In this document: positions 46,153-56,345 of the stretch, in pieces | How the letters are laid out: each line of letters opens with the position of its first letter | Numbering within the stretch: the first letter of the stretch is position 1 | NCBI GenBank assembly: GCA_023374025.1 | Contig: SIJG01000052.1 | Location: 147,394 to 211,393, forward strand | Length of the DNA: 64,000 bases | Origin: Heterodera schachtii | Taxonomy: Eukaryota; Nematoda; Chromadorea; Rhabditida; Heteroderidae | Reading direction: 5' to 3' | The notes under the pieces: generated by a model | The model's database searches: none | What the model saw: only the letters and a program-made list of their open reading frames with translations | Told to the model about the DNA's origin: nothing | Program-made: the position numbers and the translations under genes

Positions 46153-47826
46153 TCAGGCGATCACGTTTTCACGCTTTCGCTGGTCACAATCAATGCCGAC
46201 CAAGCCCTTTGACATTTTTCCATCAGACGGTGCCTCTCGAAGGTCCAAACCGTCAAAATTTTCTTCGTCCGAGTCCAAAGCACCTGCCTCTACACCTTTT
46301 TCTGGGAATTTGCCGGTTGTTCCATCTGGAAAACGGATGTTGCACATCGTTCCTTGACGGTTGACGACGTATCCAGCGCGCCAAGGTTGCAGTCCCAAAC
46401 TCGCAATGACCTTTGCTCCCAAAGCAAATTTTGGCTTTTTTCCGCTGTAGTGCTTCTTCGGCTTTTCACTTTGATCAGCAGTTGAATCGGACTTCTTTTC
46501 CACTTTTGCAACTTGGCCATTCCCTTCTTGGCTCTTCCAGAAGGTGTCCAACAGTCCCAAACTGTGGAGCATGTCCATGCCAAGCAAATTCTTTGTTCCT
46601 TTGGCAACATAGAATTGTCCAGTGCAAGAGCGATCACCGATCGAGAATTTTGCCTGCCCTTTTCCCAAAAGAGGGCGAGTGGATCCATCGTGGTATTTTG
46701 CCCGTTCGTTGCAACGGCTCAACCATGGACTTCCGATTTGGCGGTGTGCATCATTCGTGATCACAGTTCTTTCCGTGCCCATATCAGCAACAAATTCCAC
46801 TTCAGTGCCATTCATCTTCAATATTACCTCGATCAGTTTTCTCCGACTATCTGAGTCCGGCAGAAAAATTCCTCCAAGCCGAAATGTATTTACGGCTTTC
46901 CCATCCTTTTTCTCCCCATTTCTTTTAAGCCAAGCCTTGTGCTGGTCGCACATCCTCTCCAAATGTCCAATCTCATTGCACTTCCTGCAGGTGGACTTGC
47001 CATGCGAACAACGCTTGGGAGAGTGCCATTTTCCGCAACGCCAACACTTCGGTAGCGATCTGTGGCTCTTCTGGCTTGCTGACGATTCGCTGCTCCCTTT
47101 TGACGATTCGGAATTCTTTCGAATTTTATGCTTCTTTTTCAAAGCATAAACATTTCTCGAAGACACCGGCTGCTCAAGCGCTTTAGCCTCGGCAATGGTC
47201 GACAGGTACACTTGCAGGTCTTCCACCATGTTGTCGTACCGAACGAGGTCACCATCTGCTGCCAACTTTGCCAAAATTCGCTTTCTGAGGTCCGCGTCCT
47301 TCGGCGATTTCATTGCAATCAAAAGCATCAGGAAGTTAAACTGCTCCTCTTTCAGCTTCTTGAAGTGGAAATCCCTTAACAGCCTTTTGTGTCGGTTCAC
47401 AAATGCTCTGAATTCCTCGTCTTCCAGTTTGGATGCACGCAGGCAGTCGTATCTGTCAATCCAAATGGACTGAGGCCTGGCAAACAAACTCTTCAGCTGC
47501 TCCACAGTCTTCGCGAAGTCGAAGTCTGTCACATTTTTCGGCATGCAGGACTTTTTGTACTCGGCAAATGCTTCCTTGCTGAGCTTCGTCATGAGAAGCT
47601 TCACCTTCAGCACATCCTGCAAATTCGGTGCGGCACAGTCCAGAGCAAAATCGAATTGCTGCAGCCAGTCCTCGATGTCGGTGCTTTGCTCTCCGAATTC
47701 GAAGTTTTCCACATTCGGCAGCGACGGCACATTAGAGGGTTGCTGGCCTGCTGGCGGCGCATTTTGCTGTGCTTCAAGCAGTTGCTTAACCATGTCCATC
47801 AATTGCTGAACCGATGGATTTGCCAT
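46153..47826 (-). CDS. gag: Gag-protease protein with residual integrase-like C-terminus
   Basis: 557 codons, intact, starting MANPSVQQLMDM right after the leader hairpin. Residues 50-210 are a capsid-like helical region (DIEDWLQQFDF; LKSLFARPQSIW). Two zinc knuckles follow at 261-273 and 280-293 (CRKCNEIGHLERMC). Residues 342-420 look like a retropepsin (FVADMGTERTVI ... LLGMDML), but the catalytic Asp-Thr/Ser-Gly is Asp-Met-Gly. From about 465, KFALGAKVIAS...WRAGYVVNRQG resembles an integrase C-terminal beta domain, suggesting an in-frame loss of RT, RNase H and the integrase core. Function: particle formation and RNA packaging. The frame being open and the LTRs identical indicate recent selection for Gag. 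Confidence 0.85.
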   Translation of the reverse strand: MANPSVQQLMDMVKQLLEAQQNAPPAGQQPSNVPSLPNVENFEFGEQSTDIEDWLQQFDFALDCAAPNLQDVLKVKLLMTKLSKEAFAEYKKSCMPKNVTDFDFAKTVEQLKSLFARPQSIWIDRYDCLRASKLEDEEFRAFVNRHKRLLRDFHFKKLKEEQFNFLMLLIAMKSPKDADLRKRILAKLAADGDLVRYDNMVEDLQVYLSTIAEAKALEQPVSSRNVYALKKKHKIRKNSESSKGSSESSASQKSHRSLPKCWRCGKWHSPKRCSHGKSTCRKCNEIGHLERMCDQHKAWLKRNGEKKDGKAVNTFRLGGIFLPDSDSRRKLIEVILKMNGTEVEFVADMGTERTVITNDAHRQIGSPWLSRCNERAKYHDGSTRPLLGKGQAKFSIGDRSCTGQFYVAKGTKNLLGMDMLHSLGLLDTFWKSQEGNGQVAKVEKKSDSTADQSEKPKKHYSGKKPKFALGAKVIASLGLQPWRAGYVVNRQGTMCNIRFPDGTTGKFPEKGVEAGALDSDEENFDGLDLREAPSDGKMSKGLVGIDCDQRKRENVIA

Positions 47827-47840
47827 TTTGATTGTCGTTC

Positions 47841-47883
47841 ACCACTCTATTGATAATAGCGCCAAGATATTATCAGAGTGGGT
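47841..47883 (-). other. stem-loop in the gag leader
   Basis: Arms ACCACTC + TGATAATA (47841-47858) pair with TATTATCA + GAGTGGGT (47868-47883), with one 3-nt bulge and a 9-nt loop. It is 15 bp upstream of the gag ATG, a usual place for a packaging signal; that role is inferred. Confidence 0.55.
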
Positions 47884-48197
47884 GCGCGTGGACGAACTGA
47901 AATTATGTTGCCAAAACACAATATCAGCGGCGCAAAATTTTACAACTGTTAAACAGTGCCAAACTGTTAACAGGGAACGACGAAAAATGTTTAATGTCGC
48001 CTAGACAATAAACAAAGCAATCCACAATCGGCTTCAAACAAATGCCTCCGACTCTTTCCCAAAAAGAAGTCGAAATTGGAATGTGTTTATTGGATGCTGA
48101 AAGCACTCCAATAAATTCCAAAAGCAGCTTTAATAAAATTCAAATCAATTGAAGGGGGCCCGCAGAGACGTAATTCCAAATTACAAACAAACAATAT

Positions 48198-48214
48198 CTG
48201 CTCGGGCGTCGCCA
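48198..48214 (-). other. primer binding site
   Basis: TGGCGACGCCCGAGCAG lies 2 nt inside the 5' LTR and starts with TGG. It differs from the PBS of the Ty3/gypsy element, so a different tRNA primes it. Confidence 0.75.
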
Positions 48215-48216
48215 AT

Positions 48217-48429
48217 TGTTATGCCGTTGAGGGCAAACAAAGAATCAATATTTATGGAGCAAAAATAAAGAAATAATAAATTGGGGGAAATGATGCAAAT
48301 GACACGAATGACGAGGGAAGGTCAAAAAGCGGGCTATTTATGGACGGAGGGAGACAAGAGAGATAAGGGGGACGAGGGAAACATACAAATAAATAAAGTG
48401 AGGGCGGACATTTGGGTACCGGCCTAACA
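48217..48429 (-). repeat. 5' LTR of the gag-only element
   Basis: 213 bp, TGTTAGGCCGG...GGCATAACA on the minus strand. No difference from the other copy was seen by eye. Confidence 0.95.
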
Positions 48430-48434
48430 GTAAC

Positions 48435-51169
48435 GTCTGAAAAAAGAAAGATATAAGTATTAAAATTAAAAATCAACATAAAAAATTTATAATTTATAAT
48501 ATCTCAGTATGTTAAAGGAATATTAAAAGTGTTACATTAATGAAAATCATTTTTTTACAAAATTTTACTAAAAAATGAATAGTAGATATTGTTTTAATTT
48601 TCATCCAAAATAATTCACAACAAATGTTATTAATCGGGCGAATAAGATAATCCAATGAATTGTTGTTATATATATATATATGTATATATATATGTATAAT
48701 ATGTTCTTCAAAAAAAAAAGTTTCGCCACTTATTCAAGAAAAAAAAGAGTTAAATTTAAATAAAATCGAATGATAAAAGCCTAAAAATTTCTTAAATTTT
48801 TAAAGAGATATTAACTTAATTAACTGTACCAAATTTTCCTTTGCTACATTTGAATTTATTTTCGCAAATTAAAATTTGAGCAAAATATGTGGGCCTATAG
48901 CCACTTAAAAAAATTATTTAAATATAGCTGAATCGCAACAATCCAAATTTTGATTCTAATAAAACTGATTTGGCGTCCACATGCAATTCATAACAGATAA
49001 TCATTTTTTTAAATCATCAAAGCTTAAATAAATGGAATACGTTTAAATTTGAATAAAAGGAAAAAAAAATTAATTTAACCACAAACTTAATGCTACGAAG
49101 ACAAAATTTAATCGAATTATAACATAAAAAACAACTAAAAAGTAAAAATAATACTAATTGATTTATAGGAATTGAGCCGCTCTTTTCGGTTACTTTTTGA
49201 GCAAGCGAAGCAAAAACAACCATTTTAATAATTTTTATATTTAATTTAATAAAATAAATTAATTTTTAATAATGAAAGTGTTGGTGAGCATTGAAAGAAG
49301 TAAAATAAACACTAATTAAAATATAAATTTAAAATATTACCCAAAGATTTATTAGAATATTGATAAAAATTTGTAAAAAGGAGCAAATTATATTAAGACA
49401 TCGAAAATTTCTGCCTTTTCTGATTTAGAATTATTATTAATTTAGTATTTCGTCAAATTTTTAGCTTGGTTATTTTATTAATTTTTTGCTTTTTTGAGAA
49501 TTTTTAGTAAAAATGCAAATATAAACAATTACGCCCTTTTATAAAAATTATGATAATCTCATTACGTTTATTGTATATTCTTTTAACTTTGGTTAATTTT
49601 TTATCAAAACCCATCTCATTTCGGAAACAGATCAATGTTTCTTAAAAAGAACAAAAGAATAAAAATATTGCATGTAAAAATAATTTTAATTAAAAAAATA
49701 AATAAAATCAAAAATAATAAATGATACAATCAAAAACAATTCCTTAAAGAATAGAATAATCAGAAAATAAAAATGACTATTGAAAACATTCAAAGATAAG
49801 TAAATAAAAATTTCATTTTAATAAACAAAATAACTAAATCAGTTCCTCGCCTGCTGGTCCGTACTTTTGTGTAATAAAAATAATAAATTTTTAGTATAAT
49901 TCTAATTATATAATTACAAATAAATTCGTGCAAATTTCGGTCAGATGATTACATACAAAAATTTCAACTTTTATTAAACTAAAATGGAATACTCAAGTAA
50001 TTTGATTGATTAAATAAAATTTTACGGATATATTTTCTATACCATATAAATCAGAAATAGTCTTTTATAATTATATAAATTTAAGGAGAATATAAAACGA
50101 AAATGTATTTAGTTATTTATCAGCAGATTAAATTCAAAAAACATTTATAAAACAAAATAAACATTTAATGAAATTAAATTCAAATAATTATTCAAGTATT
50201 CTACATTTACAATAAAGCTTTGATTTTACAATCTATTTAAACAATTATTAGTTAAATTTATTCAAAAATTTTCCATAAAAGAGCATACGCCTAGAAAAAA
50301 AAGATCATGAAAAGCAAGGATAAAAGCGTTTATGAAGGAAAAATTAACTATAAAAGTAAAAATACAATTATTTATATTTGAACCAAACATTTCAAATTTA
50401 TAAAAGATAAAGTCATAATTAATATAATCAAATTGAAATTAGAATTTTAAATGTTGAGCATAAGTAAATATATTCTGAAATATTTAATTGATATTAACAA
50501 AGAGAATTGAATTACAAATAAATACAAAAAAATTTGAAAAGAAACTTTAATATATAGTAAATTTTGAATTTTCAAACAAATACCTGACATGAAAATGTTT
50601 CAGTAAGAGTTGAAGCTCGACGAGTAAAGAATTTAAATTTTTTTTAAATATTTATATTAAAGATTCAAGTACTTTACAACAATGTAAAATCACAAAATAA
50701 TAAACACTTCAAAAATTTGGAGGAATAAAGATACATAAATATCGTACAAGTTACAAATTCCTTAGAAAGAAATGAATAAAATATTAATAATTTAAAATTT
50801 AAAATAAACATAAAAATTGCTTGACAATTTGTATTTGAAAAAAAATATTTGCCAAGACTGAAAAAGAAAAGGATTAATTTATCCTATATAGTAATCTTTG
50901 ATAATATTTAAATACTTTTTATACCATTTGGAAAAACTTTACAAAATGCTGATTAATCTCAGCAATGTTGGGAAGATAATTTTTTAGTTAAAAGTTATGC
51001 TCCTAAAATAAAGAAAATTTAATATATAATAGATTAAAATTTAAAAAACAGAATTTTTTACGCATTCTATATAATTTTTGAGCTCATGGAAATGGGCAAT
51101 TTGTAAAAATCTTAAATCTTATTATTAATTTAAAAAACAAGAATGGCAAAAAATTTGTCATTTTTGGCG
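48435..51169. other. A-rich desert
   Basis: No gene recognised. Contains the TA microsatellite at 48666 and a GC-richer island near 50590-50640 with a possible splice donor on the minus strand. Confidence 0.6.
48666..48699. repeat. TA microsatellite
   Basis: TATATA runs with two TGTA interruptions. Confidence 0.9.
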
Positions 51170-51300
51170 CAAAATCGCTAAAATTTCTGCTTTTTTCCCC
51201 GGCACCAAAGGGTTTCAAAAATAAACATTGGAGAAATTTTAAAACTTTCTCTACCGATTGGCGACGCAGAAAATTTGAAGCAATTTTGAAAATTAATTTA
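51170..51300 (+). repeat. hairpin repeat family, eroded copy 4
   Basis: CTACCGATTGGCGACGCAG (51251-51269) aligns with the GTGCCGATAGGCGACGCCGG core of copy 2, but the 5' arm is lost. GGTTTCAAAAATAAACATTGG precedes it. Confidence 0.45.
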
Positions 51301-51394
51301 TTAAAAAATCCCCTTTGAATTTAGTTTATTTTAGAAAAAAATAAGCATAAAAAATATTAAAAAAAGCTATTAAAAAACTCCATCTTTCACTGTC

Positions 51395-51502
51395 TATCCT
51401 GCGCTCTCTCTTCTCTCACCCTCTCTCGCATTATCTCAAAAAACTATGTTGTCCCTTCCTTCGCACCATTGGCATTTATCTCTCTCTCTCTCTCTCTCGC
51501 TG
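51395..51502 (+). repeat. CT-rich imperfect microsatellite
   Basis: CTCTCTCTTCTCTCACC and TCTCTCTCTCTCTCTC blocks separated by about 50 bp of mixed sequence; pyrimidine counterpart of the GA tract at 2853-2952. Confidence 0.85.
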
Positions 51503-51911
51503 CATTTTTAGAAAACCAACACAAAACGACGCTGTCCCGTCTCACTATTGCCATTTGCTCTCACAGCACTATGGAATTTCAAAGCGTTTTGGTTGATTTT
51601 TACAAACTATGAGCAAAAATTTAAAAAAAAATTTTTCATATTTTTGGCTATTTTTTTTTAATTGTTTCTATTCATTTTAATTTTAATTGCCTTTTTATTA
51701 TTAATTGAATATTTCTTCAAAAAATATTATGAAACCACATAAGAACAGAACCAAAAGGTCGCTAAATAGAAATTAATCTCAATAAAAATATTTTTCATTG
51801 CTATTAGTGAAGCGTACAAGACAATCAATAAAATAAATTTTAATTAAAATTGCCAAAGATAAAACTAACTTGAATAAAATTTAAAAAATATTAAATATTT
51901 TTTATATACAG

Positions 51912-52089
51912 AGGTGCGAATAAAGAGGTCGAAAGTGAACTAATTTGGAAAAAGAGGCAGGAGATGCAGCAAATGAGAAATAAACCAATAATAATCATTG
52001 TACTCGGAAATACACTCCTTAACCCAAGTAAACTTAAAATAAATTTTTTACAAAAAAACAAAAACCAAATAATTAATAGAATTGTTTAA
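51912..52089 (+). CDS. unrecognised exon-like open frame
   Basis: Open from TTTTATATACAG (acceptor-like, ending at 51911) through GANKEVESELIWKKRQEMQQ to a hydrophobic stretch IIIIVLGNTLLNP. A GTAAAC donor-like site sits after CCCAA near 52027; without splicing the frame runs to TAA at 52087-52089. An in-frame ATG is at 51964. Codons are less AT-biased before the donor than after it, which fits an exon of about 115 bp. Product not recognised; chance not excluded. Confidence 0.3.
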
Positions 52090-53877
52090 TTAAAATTCTT
52101 ATGGAATGTATAATATAAAAACAAAGAACATAATTAAAAAACAAAGAGTTCAATAATTATTCAAAATATTTCAATTTTATGAGAATAAATTAAATATAAA
52201 CTGTCAAATAAACAATTGGTGGAATTAATATATAATAAATACTTAAACTTTGAATGGAATAAGAAAAAAAGAAAATTATAATTTTATTTTTTATCAGAAA
52301 AATGGAATTAATAATCAATAAAACAACAAAATGAAGAATTTATGAATTAAATAAAATAAAAAAATTAATAAAACATTCAGTATTGTAAATATTAAAAGAA
52401 ATTAAAAATTATTTAAAAGTGAAATAATTCTTAATTGTCATGAAATAAAATGAACTGATATTGGAAATAATAAGATAATTCTACAATTTAAGAAAAATTA
52501 TCAATAAATAAAAAAAACTGTAAAATAAATTAATATTTAATTGATAGAAAAAAGGTTGTCATTGCCCAGATTATTTATATGTTTATGAAAGAACGATGAT
52601 CTTCATAGGAAAAAGTTTTTCAAAGAAATGAAAAACAATAAAAAATTAAATATGCAGACGGCGGCACATACGAATTGAGAGGTCTTTATTTTTTCGTGCT
52701 ACACAAACAAGAGCAAAAAAATAAGAAGAAAATTATTATTTTTTTAAATTAACTTTCATACAACTACAATTATTGTTTCTTACATTACTAAACAAAATTA
52801 CGAAAAGTTGTCAACCAATAGATACTCAAAAATTGTTGCCATCATAAAAATTTATAGTAAATAATAAAACCAATATTAAATTCCGGTAGACTTTACAATC
52901 TAATTGAACTATAGGATATATTTCGTTAAAGATATTTATGTAATATAATAAAAACGAATTTATAAAATTAATGATATCAGCATTAAAGCAAACTAATATT
53001 TTTTATGTGAAAATTTTTAATTATGTTGAAATAAAGTTTGAAAACTTTTAATCGGATAAATGACATAAGATTGTAATAATAGATTGATCGTTTCAGAAAA
53101 ACTAGAAAGAATAAGCTAAAAAAGGAAGTAATAAAAATATAATTATATTCCCAAAATTATTGTTTATTTGTGGCCGATAAGGCTATTGTAATTCAAGCAA
53201 TGAAAACATTTTTTCGATTATTGCTTTAAACTATTTCGTTATAAAAAGAACCATATTGTATAAAAAGAGTTAAAGTGAATAATTAAAAAAGCCGGTACTT
53301 TCCTGTTCTGTTTTTGGATTCATTTATGGGTCTTTGGTAAAGGGTTAGGAAGTTAAGAGCTAATTTCTATTTAAAATCAATGGAGGGAGGGGCGGTAACT
53401 CATTAAGACCAATTTGCATTTGATCAAATCTGCGATGAAATTCATTAAAATTTAACATTTTTTAAGTGGCAAAATAATAACATTATTACGAAAACATAAA
53501 GAATATAATAAAAATTTATGAAAGTGGATTTAAATTAAAATTACTTAGCAAATATTAAATAGCAAAATATTAAAAAAAGATTAAACGGAGGTCAATATAT
53601 GCATAAATAAATATCGAAATTATTATAATATTCCTTTAAACTTCCAAGCAATTTATAATATAATTTTCTCGTATAAAAATATTATTTTAAGCCTCGTTCA
53701 ATACCATCCAGATTTAATCTTTACCAAACACCAATGGATACTGTTGGGGGACGTCAAGATTAAAATAAAAAAGAAAACAAACATTTTCAAGATTTATGTA
53801 CAGAAAAATACTATTAAACAGCAATATTTAAAAAAAAACAAAATTTAAAAAAAAATTAAAAATTGCGAATTTATGAG
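52090..53877. other. A-rich desert
   Basis: No gene recognised; a GC-richer patch at 53285-53410 carries no domain. Confidence 0.6.
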
Positions 53878-54320
53878 TAGGGCCTGTAATTATATGGACA
53901 TAAAATCGCAAAATATGGCCATAAAATATGGACAACAAATCGCTAAATATGGACATAAAATAGCAAAAATCTCAAAATATGGACATAAAATGGAAAAAAT
54001 ATGGATATAAATTTTTCAAAATTAGGGGTATAATTTCTCAAAATTTCTTCAAATTCTCTAAATGCAAAGTAAAATTTTCGAATTGCTAAATATATTATTA
54101 AAAATTATTTTTGAAGAAAAAATCCCGATACATTAATCAATATTTTCGACAAAATTTTGAAAAAATGCTTTTTTCGGAAAAATTTTCCGATTTTGGTCAA
54201 AATCCCAATTTAGTTGATGGGGGCCGTTCTAATAGAGGTTTTTAGGAAAATTGCCAAAATATGGACATAAAATATGGACTTAAATGCCAAAATATGGAAA
54301 AATATGGAATAAATCACAAA
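53878..54320 (+). mobile_element. word-type repeat (AAATATGGACATAAAAT word)
   Basis: Begins TAGGGCCTGTAATTATATGG and then iterates ATATGGACATAAAA about nine times, with a word-free middle (54020-54240) and a return of the word to about 54310. The start resembles hAT-like ends; the right end is not clear. Confidence 0.45.
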
Positions 54321-54480
54321 ATACGAAAATTAAAATTATATTATAAAAGGTAATATTTTTATCAAAAATTAAGAAAATTCCTATTTTTAAAACGAACCAA
54401 AGAGATGTGTTTAAAATATATAAAATAATATTTAGCAATAAAAGTTTAAAAATAATCGAAATAGCTACTAGCTATTCGGA

Positions 54481-54627
54481 ATGTCAATTGTTCAACCGGA
54501 TAAATGGGAAATTAAAAAACAACAAACCAACGTCATTATCGATGATGATGATGCATTAAATAATTAACAAATGAGCGCTTTGGTAAATGGCAGAGCAAAT
54601 GTGAGTTTGACTTGCTCGAGAAATTAA
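54481..54627 (+). other. two adjacent micro-ORFs (28 and 18 codons)
   Basis: ATG at 54481 opens MSIVQPDKWEIKKQQ... and ends with a DDDD run at TAA 54567. Four bases later ATG at 54571 opens MSALVNGRANVSLTCSRN, ending at 54627. Balanced amino-acid composition in AT-rich surroundings. No homology recognised; such lengths also arise by chance. Confidence 0.2.
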
Positions 54628-56200
54628 TTAATTAATTAAAAAAAAATTAGATAAAAAAAGAACAAAATTTGCTTCATTATAAAATTAGTTTGAATTTAAT
54701 CTTATAATTATGATTGTTAAAAAAGTCAAAAAATAATATAAAACATACTACATAAAGCCTTTAAAGTTTTGGCACTAATTTGAAGAAGTTTCTTGTATAA
54801 TAAAATTATCGTTATGCACGTTCGACATCATACAAGTGCTTAAAAAATAATTTCAAAAACTAATAATAAAAAGTTAAATAAATGCATAAAAATAAATGAT
54901 TCATAGAAAAAAATTACCAAAAAATATTTTTATTATTTTAATCCATTTATATTATAAAACATATTGCTTAAAACAAAGCTAAACATTTAAATAAATCATT
55001 TCAAGTAATATTAAAAAACAAAAACAAATAATTTTATAAATATGTATGTATATTAATTTATTTAAAAAATAAAATTAAAAAGGAAATTTATTTATAATTT
55101 TTACACATTAAAGGTATAAACATTACCAAGTAGGCTATTTTGTACAATTTGTTAGCTAATTCAACAATTCAAAATAAGAACCGAACAACTTAAGACAAAA
55201 TATAATAATAAAAATAATTCCAAATATGCCCAGTTATTGTATTATATTATAAAATAAAATTAAACATAACAATGTTAAAAATCTAAATGACGAAGTCTAC
55301 GGAATTTATCTTCCGAATCTTGAGCATGCGTTGGATTAAAAATTTTTTGAAAATGTAAATAGCTCTTTCTATGAATCTTCATTTATAAGAATAGATGAAT
55401 ATGATAATATGATACAAATAAGTTCCCGAAATTCGGATTATTTAATTACATAAAATAATACAAAAAAAAAGAAAAACACTGAGAGACGAAAATAATGTGG
55501 CTGATACAAGGATTTTTGGAGTGGAGATTTAAATAAAAAACTAAATTCATAAATCATTTTTAAATTAAATAAATTAAACATAATAAAAATATAAATTTCA
55601 GTATGCTACAAGCATGTGAGGAATACATTAAAGATGAATCTTGCCATGAATGAATTAATTTTGAGCAGTTTTTCTAATTTTTTTTTTCTTCACCTGCCTA
55701 CAAAATAATTAAATTAAACAAGCATTAAAATTTTCAAACCAATAAAATAAATTGCTTTATTAATAAATAGCACAAACATTAATCACCTATCTCTTTTTAT
55801 AAATAAAATAATTTAAATTGAAATATAAAAACTGAAAACGTATTAAAAATTATTTCAAGCGATTTAAGTCGGCGTATTACTTACGCGAAAGCACAACAAT
55901 TGGAAAAATATGAAAAGACTATAATTGTTGAAAATTTTATTTTTACAAAAGAATATAAGCTTATCTTCCTTTCTAACAGTAAAATAAAATATTAAAAAAA
56001 TTAAAAATATAAATTAAAAAATTCCGATTATTATTTTATATTAAATATTATCATTGTAACTTGTTTTATACACAATTATAGAAAACGAATAAATAAAAAT
56101 TAATCGAAAATAATATTATAAGCAATAAAAAAATAATTATTAAAAAGAATAATATAAGAAGGAAAACAATTAGTACGATTTATAACAATTTAAAAATATT
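54628..56200. other. A-rich desert
   Basis: No recognised gene; a 23-codon ATG frame lies at 55287-55358. Confidence 0.5.
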
Positions 56201-56345
56201 AAGGAAACTCCAGGAGGGACATGGGGAGACGTGGTGCTGGACGAGGCCATGGAAGAGGCCGAGAATCACATCACCTCCAAGATAGCATAAACACCACAGA
56301 GCTTCATGAGTGAATTTTTTTTAATAAAGATGAAATTCACTCAGT
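56201..56345 (+). other. GC-rich coding-like island with downstream stem-loop
   Basis: About 90 bp at roughly 60% G+C by eye. One plus frame from ATG 56221 gives an Arg/Gly-rich 30-codon peptide (MGRRGAGRGHGRGRE). Another, without ATG, gives TPGGTWGDVVLDEAMEEAEN with GC-ending codons and looks more protein-like. GAGTGAATTT/AAATTCACTC (56308-56341) forms a 10-bp stem after the island. Identity unknown. Confidence 0.3.

Larger units (their letters stand above)
45862..48429 (-). mobile_element. gag-only LTR retrotransposon (non-autonomous)
   Basis: Two apparently identical 213-bp LTRs (TGTTA...TAACA) and a perfect 5-bp target duplication GTAAC (45857-45861 and 48430-48434) mark a recent insertion. 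The 2.1-kb interior has PBS, one long open frame and PPT but no reverse transcriptase, RNase H or integrase core. It must have been mobilised by enzymes from another element, the TR-GAG type of non-autonomous retrotransposon. Confidence 0.92.
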
